Positions 1 to 13,700 of a stretch of DNA of 64,000 nucleotides are shown one piece after another. The translations under genes were made by a program, and so were the position numbers. A model generated the notes under the pieces. That model searched no databases. It was given only the letters and a program-made list of their open reading frames with translations, and was not told the origin of the DNA. How positions within the stretch are numbered: the stretch's first letter is position 1; each line of letters opens with the position of its first letter. The stretch is from Echinometra lucunter (lineage: Eukaryota > Echinodermata > Echinoidea > Camarodonta > Echinometridae): contig CM057157.1 of assembly GCA_029962745.1 (NCBI GenBank), positions 32,097,828 to 32,161,827 on the forward strand. The letters are read 5' to 3'.

Positions 1-1399
1 TGACTTTATTAAAGCCGATTTGGCCTTTACTCAGAGTAAGATGCTTACAGTAAAACAAAATGTTGACTTTAGTATTCCTATCTTTATTCCAAATCTAAAT
101 AAGGATGATCTTCCTTTTTAAAGATTTCATATTTAATACAAAATTTGATTTCTTCCAAAATCGCGATCTATACTATGCGGTGGGCTTTAGAAGAGAGAGA
201 GAGAGAATGGGGGGGGGGGGGGTAGTGTAACAAAAATTAAGGCATGAATATTATCCACTAATCAAATGTATCATCAACTTGACAATGATCCCAGGGAGAG
301 ATTTGTTTAACTTCTGATGACTCATCTATTTGGTAGCAAGGTCCAGATTACAAAGTGCCTTTGTCTTTCACAATGAACACAGATTTATTGCTATTCACTC
401 CTTTTTAACACAAATTTATCCTTTTAATATGCTGCTATCAAGCATATGTTTCTTTCTTGAAATAAATCTGCTTTTTTTTTGTTATACATGTACCTCCTTC
501 CTTAATCATTTCTCCTCTTTCCTTTCTTCCATTTCCTGCTCTCTTTATTTTCATTTTTCTTTCTCTCTGCTGCTACATTAGATTTCTGTAAAACCAAATC
601 AATGATTGGTAAGCCAATATGGACTAACAATAGGTGCATAAACTTACTGTTTAGGGATTATCAGATAATTATCTTCATCAAATTTTCAGTTGTTGTGGAT
701 GGTGTATAATTTTTCTTTCTGTTTTTCCTCTTCAAAGAGGATGGTTGCAAAAGTTTATGATTTTTTCTTCATATTTTGATCAGCATTTATTAAACAGAAA
801 GTATAAGTATCAGTAATGAATGTTATTTTAAATGCAAAGTCATCTTTACTAGAATTACTCTAATTATGCAAAAATAAATAAAAACATTTCAGACCTTGCA
901 GAAGCTCTAACTTGTACTGATTAAAGCTATCGTATTCTACCAGTTATGAAGTCCAAATAATTCTTTATCATAATTTGATGATTACATTACAATTTAATCA
1001 TTTCTTCATCATGCAATACAAGATATATGGTAGTTATCATTCATTAGTAGATTTCAAGTGTTGCAGGGAGGTCACATTCATACTGATAACCAACCTAATT
1101 ATTCTGTCAGTTATAATGTTAAGTAACACTTTGTCATGATGTATTAAGAATTCAGTTGTAAGTCAAATATTTAGGATATTCAGAGATCTTCTCTTCACTT
1201 CATACAATACTTAGCACATGTTTAATCAGGTCAAAGGTGGGATACTGATCTTGATGGACATTTATGTTCAAGGAAAGAATTGAATTGACAAGGATTAGAA
1301 AGAATGATGTTATAATGGTAGGGGTCTTGGAATGAGACACCAAAGATGATTTAGACTGGGACAATGGGTATCATTGATATTAAAATAATCTATAACCTA

Positions 1400-1700
1400 T
1401 GGTGGCCCTGAAGTATGCTCGACAACAGGTCATGTGCGACGTGAATTTCGCATCCCAGGTCCTGAACTTTGCATCCCAAGTCGTGAAATTCACAACCTGC
1501 GATGCGAAATTCATGACCTGTGGCGCAAACTTTGCATCAAGTTGTGATTTTCGCACCGCGGGTCGTGAATTTCACGACTCGGGATGCAAAGTTTGCGCCA
1601 CGGGTCATGAATTTCATGACCTCGGATGCGAAGTTCAGAACCTGGGATGTGAAATTCACATCGCACATGACCTGTTGTCGAGCGTACTTCAGGGCCACCA
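1400..1700. mobile_element. foldback MITE built of short inverted subrepeats, TA flanks
   Basis: The first half (TGGTGGCCCTGAAGTATGCT from 1400) is the reverse complement of the second half (ending at 1700) with only scattered mismatches, giving a ~150-bp hairpin stem. TA sits on both outer sides (1398-1399 and 1701-1702). Inside, a degenerate unit like AATTCATGACCTGGGATGCG recurs in both directions. The open frames through it are symmetric products of the palindrome and not a gene. Confidence 0.85.
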
Positions 1701-1963
1701 TAAAAACCAGAGTTCTTTACAGGAGCACTCATGAATAAAAATTACAATTTTGAAAAATTTGTCAAAATTACATTTCAAAATATTTAGAAGATTTGTCATG
1801 TCAATTGATGCCCAGTAGCCTCATCTATCAAGTGCCACTAACAAAACAACTTTTTGCTCACTCTTACCTGCTCCAAATTAAAAGAAGGGGAAATTAAACC
1901 AACAGTCTGAATAAGTACTCCCTTTCAAAGAAAATGCTCTTTGCCACAGAGTTGCCCAACTGC

Positions 1964-2165
1964 CTGACTGGTTGATTGACTGATCGATAGTTTGAGCAAG
2001 TGATTGATTAACTGATCATTACTGATTAATATTGATTGAATGACTGACTGGCTGAATGATTGAATGACTGACTGATGTGTTGATAGAATGATGGATTGAC
2101 TGACTGATCTGTCAGTTGATTGATCAATTGATTGATTTTTATTGATTGATCATCAGTTGATGATC
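1964..2165. repeat. degenerate TGAT/TGAC low-complexity tract
   Basis: Irregular tetranucleotide-like repeat of ATTGATTGACTGACTG type. No longer period stands out. Confidence 0.7.
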
Positions 2166-3827
2166 TGAAGATGTATTGATATGGTTCTTTTCTTCTTGAC
2201 AGAATAACTGGCATGGCTTTAATGTGTCTGTGAATTGTGAATAATGTTAAGATCTTGAATAATTACATATAATAAGTTCTCACTCATAAAGCAAACCATT
2301 AAAATTATGGTAAAAAATTGATACAGAATTCTTAAGACTATCATAACATAATGCAAAAGAGCGATTTGTTTGAATGGGAGTACTTATTCAGACATCATGC
2401 TAGACAGGTAATGGTACATTTTTGGATGGTACGCGTATAATGGTATGAATACTCCGCATTCATCTCCCATAGACATGTGTACAATAAAGCTTAGTAGGCA
2501 TTGTATAATATCCAATGGATTAATCTCTTCAACACACACACCCCTAATAGTATGTGATATCATATCTGACTGTGAAAGCTTAACAGATTACAACTGAACA
2601 ATTCAAACTGACAGGTCTTGACAACAAATGCCAGTTATGTGGATCTCTATAAATATGTGCTTTGAGATTAAACTTATACTAGAAGATACTTCTTAGGTAA
2701 CAATATTGTGCAACAATGCAAAGCAAAACAGGCACTATTTTTCTAGAGAAAATATGAAGAACTGAATAGTAACCCTATACATTCCATTACAAAACATTCA
2801 CAGTGCAGGCATCTCATGACAAGGTTTTCATGTAATCATGCTTTCAGAAGTAACAAACATTTTTCCTCCTTTTAATGACTGGGAGGAGGGAGGGGGGGGG
2901 GGGGGAAGGACAGCAGATATTTTGAAAACATAATGCTGTATTATAATGTAAGCAATGGACATGTAGGTTTAGGACTTTTATCAATATCACTGAAAAATAG
3001 TGACATTTAATACATAATTCTTTTACAGCACATCTTTGGTATTACAAGAATGCAAAGAATATTCATAATCTATTGATACATATCCACTTAAGAGTATCAA
3101 ATGCTAATCATTTGTTTCTTCCATGGGACATTTGTTCACTACAAATTCAAATGAACAAAATTTTTCGTACAGGTGATTAGTGCCTTTATGTTTTGAATAA
3201 AGAGAGTTTGCCCATAATCACACTTATGCTGCATTTGAAAGGATAGCTCAAAGTCATGAATACGAATGCATACACATCTTTATGACAAGATAATGTTTAG
3301 ACTTTAGAAGGAAATTTTTAGTTTTATCCTACAAATGACAATTCAAACTAGCATGACAGAAACTTTAGTGTCAAAGGACAGCAATGAAGCACATGACCAA
3401 ATCCCAATCAGTTGAAATCCATTGTTCAGCAAAAAACAAACAAAAGAGAGCTAGGTAACAAACCACAACAATCACTGTCATTATGTAGGACAGGGCAAAG
3501 TCATGTAAACCCAGATTGAGCAAAGCAATTAGGTATCAAAGGCTCAAAATAATCTTGACACAGATAGGGTAAGTTTTTGAATACAAGATGCACGAAACAG
3601 GAATCAAATGGCCAGTAATAGAAACTGAAACTACTTGTATTTGAAATTGTTTTTCAATACAACATTAATTATTCAGTGTCTATCCATTGTTTTAACATGG
3701 TACTGCATGTCCCGGGTGCACGTCTCTCAAATCCATTTTTTCATTATCTTCCTATTTTTCTATCTTTCTGTTTCTCTTTACATTTTGTTCTTTCTCTCTA
3801 GACTATTATTTCTTCCTGTTTCCTTTC

Positions 3828-4255
3828 CTCTCTAGTCCTGTTCATATTATCCACCTATCCATCTCTAGTCCTGTTCATATTATCCACCTATCCATCTCTA
3901 GTCCTGTTCATATTATCCACCTATCCATCTCTAGTCCTGTTCATATTATCCACCTATCCATCTCTAGTCCTGTTCATATTATCCACCTATCCATCTCTAG
4001 TCCTGTTCATATTATCCATCTATCCATCTCTAGTCCTGTTCATATTATCCACCTATCCATCTCTAGTCCTGTTCATATTATCCACCTATCCATCTCTAGT
4101 CCTGTTCATATTATCCATCTATCCATCTCTAGTCCTGTTCATATTATCCATCTATCCATCTCTAGTCTGTTCATATTATCCACCTATCCATCTCTAGTCT
4201 GTTCATATTATCCACCTATCCATCTCTAGTCCTGTTCATATTGTCCATCTATCCA
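3828..4255. repeat. 33-bp minisatellite, about 13 copies
   Basis: Unit TCTCTAGTCCTGTTCATATT followed by ATCCACCTATCCA. Copies differ by CACC/CATC and by loss of one C in two late copies, giving 32-bp variants. Tandem array in non-coding sequence. Confidence 0.95.
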
Positions 4256-4663
4256 TAAAATAGGCACTAAACTTACATGTACATGTAGGCCTATTTTATG
4301 GATACACTATATCAACAGCAAGTAATACAACAAGTATCATCAAATATTGTGGTATTTTGCTTCCTCCTGTATTTTCCATCTATTTGACCCTTTGAGTCTA
4401 CATGAAGTATCATTTCAGTGAAATTACTAATACCTTGTAGATGAATGGTGTCCACAAAAATAGCCATAACATTTACAGATTGTGCAGAGAAGCATGTAAC
4501 AGAGCATTGCATCATTCATTATGCAGTCATATATCAGTACATGTAGCAGGAATGACTTGTTTACCCCTTTCAGCACTAAGACCATGATAACTTAGGCTAG
4601 AGTCTAAGGAATGAGTGTTATACTGAAATCAAATTGAGCTCAAAGGATTAATAGTACATGTAG

Positions 4664-5077
4664 TTAACCCATTCGTGACAGAGGTCCACATTTTGTGGTT
4701 TGGCCTAATGTCTTTTGATGCAAAGCCCTAAAATCATACCCAATACATGAGCAGAAAGAGCAAAAAATTCTACACAAACTGTGCCCATTTTGGTTGTGTC
4801 AATATTCGTTGTTTGATGCTGAAATTTTTTTAAAGGAAAATAAGCATTAAAATTCTTAAATTGGCAATGTGATAGAAAGTTTAAAATCACCATTTTCCCT
4901 GCAAATTGGCAAATTTTTGACTTCTCATCATAATTTCTGTCAATTTATATTCATTTCAGATACATGACGTTTTATAAGAAAAATGTAGCATTAGAATAAA
5001 AATGTTGGTGTTGCCAATTTGAAGAATAAAAGCTGATCAAATTAGGCTTTAAATAATTCCTGTCATGAATGGGTTAA
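4664..5077. mobile_element. TTAA-flanked MITE, family K4
   Basis: Ends are inverted: TTAACCCATTCGTGACAG at the left, and the reverse complement of TTAACCCATTCATGACAG at the right. TTAA at both ends is the target type of piggyBac and Kolobok transposons. Related copies form part of the tandem units at 34689-35119 and 36239-36701. Non-coding. Confidence 0.8.
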
Positions 5078-5894
5078 CACATCATAAAAAATACAGACAG
5101 AATTTACACCACAGAAATATTACCATTTCTGACACCAATATTCGCCGTTTTCTTGTTTAATCATCATTATTTATCTTTCTCTTTCTATGGGGATTTATTT
5201 TCATTTTTTGCTTGCCCAATCAAAAGCACTTTTTTAACAGATACTCTTCTCTTGTGTCTCTCTTTCACTTATCTCAGGCATAGGCAGAAATGGGAGGGAG
5301 AGGGTTAGGCAGCAGGGAGAATACATCCCTTATGAATTGATTGGGGAGGTTACTGAAGTGATTTTGTAACTTTGGATGTTTCATGAAGCTAAGAAAAATA
5401 AAAATGGATTAAGAAAGAGATGCAGAGAAAGCTAAGGTCCATTTTTTTTTTTTTTGGGGGGGGGGGGGTAGGGTTGTCCTCAGAATTGTGGGAGCAAAGG
5501 TTTAGTAACTATTTGTGTGCATGTGACTATGTGAATGATAATCAATATCTGTGGTTCTTGCTCTAATGACTCATGGATTGAAAGCAGTTCACTCTGTGAG
5601 AAATGATGATGATCATAGGATATAGGTTAATAACCTTTCAATGCTTATGTCCAAAGTATTATGAAATGGGTCACTACCTTGTGTTATATTTAAATGCAAT
5701 GCAATCACATAACCTCCATACAAACTACTACTCTTTTCCCATATCAACTCTGAACACTGAATACAGTGCATACAACTCCCTTTAATAACATGTTTATTGT
5801 CTGGGAGACAAATGAATGAAACACATTAGGTCCTGACATTTTCCTGTATCCTCATTTCATTAATTCATTTAGCTACAACGGCTCTATCCAGACC

Positions 5895-6028
5895 AGGGCC
5901 CCGTCTTACAAAGAGTTGCAATTGATTCAAATTGATCGCAACTTTGAGACTGATCTCAACCCTTATCTTTGAAGTACACAGTTGAGACTGAGTTGAATCA
6001 ATCGCAACTCTTTGTAAGATGGGGCCCA
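5895..6028. mobile_element. palindromic MITE, GGGCCCCGTCTTACAAAGAG family, copy 1
   Basis: Inverted ends GGGCCCCGTCTTACAAAGAG and CTCTTTGTAAGATGGGGCCC enclose TTGATTCAA-type imperfect palindromes. A second copy lies at 40591-40740, confirming a dispersed family. No protein. Confidence 0.8.
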
Positions 6029-6667
6029 GGTGTACATCGTCCAGCTGAAATATTTATGGCAATTATCATCCAGTAGAAAAGACTAAATATTACATTGGAA
6101 AGAGGGAGGGGGAGAGGGGGGCTGTCCTGTTTTCCCAGCCCAGACCCCCCCCCCCCATGTACAATTCAGAGTGTAAGAGGGACTTCAGATAAGAGAAAGG
6201 GTCAGCTAGATGATGAATTTGGACTTTGTACAAAGTATCTATTTGGTAGGGTAAAAATGTATCTTACGGCATAACACAAATGACATGTACATGTATGTAG
6301 GATCAAATGATTCTTATTGGCTCTCAATGGTAAGGACAGAATGTGCATTGAGAGAATGAAATGAAAAGTAAATAATGAATTTTTACTACATAAACTGCAG
6401 AATAAAAGGTTTACTGCTTTCATTTAGTTCCTCAACCTAATCACCTAAACCAAGACATTGAAACAAATTAGACACAAGATGGCGCTAGTACTACTCCATC
6501 AATTACAGCAAATGCCTACAGGCAGCAAAATAGAACCAAGTGAGTAAGCACTTCAAAGCAGAATTAATAAATAGCTGAAATAAATGAAATTACAAAGTAC
6601 AATGGAAAGAAATTATGAGATGCAAAAAAATAGAAAGTAAGGGGGAAAAAGATTCAACAAATGATAA

Positions 6668-6711
<44 letters not shown>
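6668..6711. repeat. GA microsatellite
   Basis: About 22 GA units. A second purine-rich GA tract lies at 7379-7442. Confidence 0.9.
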
Positions 6712-6713
<2 letters not shown>

Positions 6714-6782
6714 TAGGTTATCTCAAAAAGAGAAAGATGTGAGATTGGATGATTGGAAGAAGTTGAAAGGAGGTATTGAACA

Positions 6783-7141
6783 TGAGATGAGAATGTTAGA
6801 ATGAAGGAGATTGGATGATACCAGAAGATGAGATGAGAATGTTAGAATGAAGGGATTGGATGATACTAGAAGATGAGATGAGAATGTTAGAATGAAGGGA
6901 TTGGATGACACTAGAAGATGAGATGAGAATGTTAGAATGAAGGAGATTGGATGACACTAGAAGATGAGATGAGAATGTTAGAATGAAGGAGATTGGATGA
7001 CACTAGAAGATGAGATGAGAATGTTAGAATGAAGGAGATTGGATGACACTAGAAGATGAGATGAGAATGTTAGAATGAAGGGATTGGATGACACTACAAG
7101 ATGAGATGAGAATGTTAGAATGAAGGGATTGGATGACACTA
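6783..7141. repeat. 45-46-bp minisatellite, about 8 copies
   Basis: Unit AGATGAGATGAGAATGTTAG AATGAAGG(A)GATTGGATGACACTAG with small variants (GATACTAG, GACACTAC). Purine-rich on the plus strand. Confidence 0.92.
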
Positions 7142-7580
7142 TGAGAGAAAAGAGAAAGGAAAATGAAATGAAGGTTTAAAAAAAATTAGATGGGAATGTG
7201 GGAATTACAGATAGTAAAAGAAGTTAAAAGGAGGGATTTTGAAATAAGAGAAAGAAATACGGTACATGAACAAAGAGAGGGCAATATGACACAAATAAAA
7301 GACAAATATGAAATAATGAGAACAAGAGAAGGGACGATAAGCATATGGAATGGATGAGAAATACAGAGTGAAAGAAAAACAGAGAGACAGAGAGAAAGAG
7401 AGAGAGAGAGAGGGGGAGAGAGGGGGAAGAAGAGAAAGAGAGAAGAAATAACAAGAATGATGGAAGAGTGGTGTAGTTGGGGAAGGGAATTCAACAAGAT
7501 TGGATGACTAAACTCACAGAAGATAAAAGGACTACATGTATCTAGGACACAGAGGATGGAGAGAGAGGGATTCATCTTAC

Positions 7581-7762
7581 CTCAGAAAGGTTCTCCCAAA
7601 ATGTTCTCTTTGTTCTTTAGTTGCTCTTGGTATTTCTACAGTGTTATCAAGCATAAGATCTGTTATCCAACCAGAGAACTTGGTGAAAGCATGTTTGTTG
7701 AGAGAGAACAAGATATCAGACAAGTTGTCTACTAGATTCCTAGGAGCTCCTCCAGCTATTGC
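7581..7762 (-). CDS. IPO13: IPO13 exon 24 (last recognised)
   Basis: Residues 866-925 plus two bases: AIAGGAPRNLVDNLSDILFS, LNKHAFTKFSGWITDLMLDN, then EIPRATKEQREHFGRTFL. Human AIGGQASRSLMDCFADILFA and LNKHCFSLLSMWIKEAL align closely. It ends CTGAG-GTAAGA in phase 2, so at least one more exon must encode a tail like human RERVNKRRVKEMVKE and the stop codon. Confidence 0.95.
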
Positions 7763-10700
7763 CTACATGAAAATAATTCATACAATATTCGATTATGTTA
7801 TACGGAGACAAAATATTTCACATCCAAAATACACTGCATTACACACAAAATAGCTGATTATAATTAAGTACTGGTATGTTCTCTGTACATACATGTTATC
7901 ATTTGCTTTCAGTCAGAGGGATAACAACACTGAAATAATAATAATCTATTACAAAGTTTGCGTATGATCAAAGAAAGCTAAAATAGTTTACACAACTTCG
8001 AGTTTGTGTATGTGTGCTGCTACAAATATCAAGATTAGATGTATAAGTATATTTTTAAAAACTTTATTTCAAGCCTACAATGTATTTTTTTTTTTCTTCT
8101 GACATGGGCGATACGATAGCAGTCTGGAATATTTGCCATATATTGTGCACCTGTAGGTGGGCTTTTCTAGACAGCATATATACCTGCTGCTAAGCATGAA
8201 TACAGGTAGTATGCTTTCCCTTACCCCCTTCCATCAATAAACTACTGCAACCTAGCAGATCATCAATATCTTCTTTTTTGAGATTATAATCAGGCAATCT
8301 ATTGAAGGTATTAGTCTCATAAGCCTTGTTCATAACACTAACACATTGTAATGGTGAAAACAATCCCATATCTTCATCCCAGTTACCAATAAAAAGATCT
8401 GTGTTCATTCAGATGGGTTCTGACAATGATCCCCTTAATGCAACATGGATGGATGAGGATCAATATCATGCCTTACAATCATTCTAAATAACTTCACATT
8501 TTCATTGTAACCCTCTTTATAAATGAACATTCACATAAACAGTATACAACATTTATTCCATCAGAGAGTTGGATAAGGGATACTCTAGTACATAAAAGAA
8601 TTCATTAATAACACATTAGGTAGTTTCAAGTCACAAATATGATTCCTTGCCCTAGCTATGCCTTTCACAAGCCTCCATTTCTGAAAAACAAATTCTGATT
8701 GTAAAGTAAACATAATCCTTTTATATCTGTTGACCATCAAGAGAAGTAGGCTTGTTATGATAGATAACAGCCTGTGTTTGATCTCTATAATATCTCAATA
8801 TTGATTTATCCTTTGGACTATAACCATTGTTTTGGGCTACAGGCAAGTGCTGCGTGTGAATACAGAAACGTGATCACCAAAGCTCTACGTTCCTTGCGTG
8901 CCAAAACTGTGTCGTTGTGTAGAGGTAGTGTTGACTTTCCGTTTCTTGACTTTTGATAGGATCCCTTTATTGGACCCTCAGCCTTATCAATTATTATCAC
9001 AACAATATTATTTTAAGCCAGATATCAAAGACGAACAGTATTTATATTTAACTTTAGCAGCTGTTAGATAAAGCCAATTTTAGATCAAGTGCTTTGTTAC
9101 TTACTGCATTTCTATCTTCACATTCCATACCACTCTGACTTCATTACTATCAAGTACTTTTTAAAAATAATTAAAGGGAGTTCAAGTTTTTGCACAGAGA
9201 AAAAATAATGGATTTATAAAATACCCCTTTACTGAAATATCTTTCTGTGAACAAGCCAGTATAGAACCTCAATCTACAAAATTTACCAGATACTATGCCT
9301 TTCTTGTCTTCTTGTACTATACAATTCTACTTTTCCACATCTTATTTAAATTCCAATGTTCAATTCCTCATCTGGCGAGGATAAATTAAATAAACTGAAA
9401 ATTATATCAAGAAATAATTTTCCTTGAGATAGTAATATAATGCTAAGACTTAAATCAAATTGATCCAATAGACACTAGAAACAAACAGCATCTAAGAACA
9501 GATTTCTTTTCAAATAATCAGAACAAATATATCTCTAATCTGATCTAGGGCATACTATCTTTAATCTAATCATGGTAAACTCTATAGAGTTATCAATATT
9601 TCTTTGATCTATAGAAATGGATATCATCTTGGCTTTAAGTGAATAACATCTAGAGCAAGATACTTGACTTCCCTAATGTCATAATAATAAGCTCTAATCC
9701 GATTTAGGTATCTGATCCACTTCAATCACAGCGGTCATTGTTATCTTAGTCACGTTGACCAGTGACCATTGTTAACCTTCATTATGTCTTTGTAATTACC
9801 AAACACATAGTCGTTGTTTTGTTTTGTACAAACTCTGAAGGATATGTATACCACAAGTGGCACATAATGCAATTCAGTCAGAAAATGCTACTTAGATATC
9901 TTGCACAGTAATCCAGTTTAAAACCACCAGTATAGAATGACCTCAGGTCTATAAAAAACATGTTTTTCATTTCTTTTGGAAGATTTTCACTCACTGAAAT
10001 GTTTACTAGAGTAACCTGAACCAAACAAATGTTCTTTGTCTCTCATGAATAGTCTATCTATACAGGGTTGACAGTATTACCTTGATTGTAAGCTCTACTA
10101 ATGGCTTGCCATGTTGTGTTAACACTTCTCCTGCTCCGGCTATGTTATCACTCTGTGATACAAAGTTTCCCTGATTAAACAGACAAACATGAAAGTCATT
10201 AACAAAACACAATATTCCATAATGAATCAACATTTATTCATGCATAGCATGGTAAATTGCTTTGGCAAAACAAAAAACTATACAATTGAATGGTAGTATG
10301 CATGGGGAAAAGGCCTCTCAATACTCACTTTGCTATATGCTAGATAATTATATAAATACATGTATGAGGCAATATATATACTCCTGTCATATTATTTGTT
10401 GTAGCAATTTTCTTCATGGAAATTACCCGGTCATATAGCGACAAAGCTTATAACATCAGTTCTATTAACGTTTTTAGTTTTTTCTATTTTATTCTCCATT
10501 TTAACACATAAGATAGATAGCAGTGCTTTTGCTGATGTTAAACGAATCCTCTCTTTCTATATTTTCTATCAGTACAATTTGCTATACTGGCCCTAATACA
10601 TACCATGCTAAAGAATAATAATTAGAACTTCTAAAACAGAACTCATCACCTTCACATTTTAATACTCCTAGCTCTAAGATATAATTACCATGGTTATAGA

Positions 10701-13700
10701 AAGTTATATAAAAGATTTTTAAAAAAAAACCCATAATAATCTAACTTACAAAGAAGAGACAGCAAGCCTTGATAGTGTGATTCTCAGGCATCGTCATAGA
10801 AACAAGACCACACTGGAAGATAGCTGCTAGGTTTAGCTCATCCAAAGTGAAGATTTTGGTGTGCTTCTTTAACAACTAAACATTGATATAATTATGGAAG
10901 TAAGGTGTAAATTTCACCAATACAATAATTCTAAACTGTGGGAATCTGTAATTACAATTACTGGGCTGAAAAGACACACAAAAAAAATCATGTCATTAAT
11001 TGCAGCTCATTTGCAATACTTTCAAAACAATAAAATCAGCTGTTACAGAGCATACAGGAACAAGAGAAAAGAACCTTAACAAAAAGGATAACATAATACA
11101 TGTGATCATGTATTGCACTACATGTATGGATGGAAAACATACTTAAGAATTTTAGAAATCATGTAATGACAGTCCAACAATATAAGTTAATTGGTCACAT
11201 CAATCTACTGTATAGTATAAGAATTATGAACCATAGAATCTTCACTGCTGTACTTCACACATGCATTTGTCTAATTCAATTTATTTATTTATTTTATTTA
11301 TTTATTCAAACATATTTATTCAGGATGACAAGATCAGTTAAACTGTTTTACATCATGGTCCTGAGGTTAAAAAGCATGAATATAAAAAGAAACATACAAA
11401 AGATTATACAATGAAATAAACATAACAATAAGTAATCCAGATTCAAATTATTGTGGCAAAAATACAGTAATGTAGAAATATTCTTATATGCGCTAGTACA
11501 ACTCAGAATGTAAAAAGAAATATGCAGATGAACTTAAAATGGGTTAATCAATAAATAGAAAGTAAAGTAATGTAAAAAATAAAATAATGAGATTATCAGT
11601 AATATCCTTTTAAAAAATAGGTGGCTGGATGTAACTTATTGCACAAGTATATTGCATAATGTAAAAGAACAAATATAAAGTTTTGAAGTATAATTTCTTG
11701 TAATTACATTAAAAACTATTCCAGAAATATTTTGGTTAACCCAGTATGTCGTACCTGTTTATTTTGTTCATTTATGTTCCTGTTATCTTATTGGCATTCT
11801 GTATACTAATCATATTCTTTGACAATGTCCTTAAAAATCCATACTATGATTGAAAAGTATTGTGAGTAGGTGAAATGCATGACTTGCCTATTTAAGGAAT
11901 GGATTCGTAATGACAGAATACATGATAATTCTTATCATTTTTCATACTTTTGAATATCTTTTTCAAAGGTAACACAAATGAATTATTAATAATCATAATA
12001 TTATAGATTAATTATGTAAATATTGCACCACTGCTCAAAGATCAGAGTTATAATCTGATAATAAACAATCTTTGCACCTTCGAGGAGGTTAAGCTTATCG
12101 TTACTTCTGAAAGTCTACATGAGAAAAACACACCAAATATCATGTCAAAATGACATTTCTTTCCACACCAATGAAATAAAGATATAAGTCTAATTACCAA
12201 AACACAATTTAAAAAATAAGGGATTTGCTCAATGTTGCATTATCATTATAACATTTTTATTGTTCTTCCCTTTGATAATTCATCATGCAGAAGATAATAA
12301 AGAAAACAATGACCGACTTAAATCACAAGGTCATAGTATTTATCATACCAGGTCACGTGTTTCATTGTCAAGATTCTCCTATCATTAAACATACGTGATT
12401 ATTGAACTATAATTGGGCGGTACAAAATCACAAAGGAGATCCACAACCATATCATTGATCATGTTTACTCAGAGAAGAAATAATCAACATTTGATAAGAT
12501 GAACTTGAACTAATTCTTAAGAGATTTTGTCATAACATGCTATCTGTTAAATAATGTGTCCTACACCACTAATATTTGGGCTTTCAAATATTTTAGTCCC
12601 TGTCCTTCATCTCTCAAACTTTCTTTTCTCACTCTCTCTGTTTTTATTATCTCTCTCCCTCCTTCCTTTCTCTCTCTCTCTCTCTCTCTCTTGGAAAATG
12701 TTAGACGTGAAGTCAAGGTCGACTCTTGAATTCTGTGGGATGACATCAAACTACAGAGCTGAGTGTACTTCCATAAAGTGACAAATTAACACATGACATA
12801 CTCACCTGTGCACATGTTGTCATGTATTCTTGTAGTACATCAGTATGTTCTCTGGCATCTAACAAGAAACAAACAATCTTGTCATATAAAACCTGACTCA
12901 CCCCACTTTGACATATGCTAAGCAAAGAATAAATTCAAACAAATTCAAACAAGTCATGTAAAAATAGGTACATGTATTTCCAGGATAATTTTAAACAAGG
13001 AATGACACGAAAGCAGACACCAGTTTACAATCCTGATATCTTCTAACAGAAAGGGAGAAAGAGCTTCTGAAATCAAAGTTGATGGAATGTACACATGAGC
13101 TGTGCTGAAATGTAGCTTGAATCCCAATTTTACCCATGGGATAAGACTGGTTTTGATTTAATATGCATTTGCCATGCACTCCAGCACAATAAACATTATC
13201 AATGCATGTGTGAGTGGGGGGAGGGGGGGGGGGGGAGGCGGCAGGATCATCATACTTACAGCTTGATTTCAAATAACTTGAATAATGGACTTACTATTTG
13301 GCAACAAAGACAATGTCTTTGATGAGAGTTGCAGGAAGAGTGATGAAATGGCAGAGTTGAGAGACACCACACTACCAAACAAGATGATAATCTGATCAAA
13401 CAAAGAAACATCACAATATATTTAATATCATGGGTAGACTCATCATTATCCAACATGGTGGGGGTGGAGGATGGAGGCTTTACTTTTTCTACATTCCCTC
13501 TTCTCACTGATCAACAAGACAAGATTACAATTTTTTAAAGTCAATATAAGCTGAATTTTTTTTTTTAAAAGGGCCCTTAATCCTTTCAATTCCATATTAG
13601 CCAAAAACTGATATTGTATCTACTATGGAAGATAACAAGAAGGATGTTTTCCAATTAAAATTCAAAAGGAATATAAGAATTGCTACCATAAAGGCCAGTT

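Larger units (their letters stand above)
1..7580. other. intron 24 or region downstream of IPO13, no exon recognised
   Basis: No coding exon could be supported on either strand. I looked on the minus strand for a terminal exon resembling RERVNKRRVKEMVKE and LCRGL and did not find it. The stretch holds a foldback MITE, a TTAA MITE, a palindromic MITE, two minisatellites, GA and G runs and otherwise AT-rich unique sequence. Confidence 0.6.

Noticed and set aside
1399..1734. 111-codon plus-strand frame
   Set aside because: Lies in a near-perfect palindrome; open frames on both strands arise from the inverted subrepeats.
1800..1890. Minus-strand GGAGCAG-GTAAGA donor as part of a further exon
   Set aside because: A lone donor-like site with no matching coding sequence or acceptor.
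3121..3160. Minus-strand VVNKC frame as the missing IPO13 terminal exon
   Set aside because: Only the VNK triplet resembles the expected RERVNKR; the following residues (PMEETND, stop) do not, and there is no good acceptor.
7186..7575. 129-codon Ser/Leu-rich minus-strand frame
   Set aside because: Derived from purine-rich GA repeats; hydrophobic-looking translation is a composition effect.
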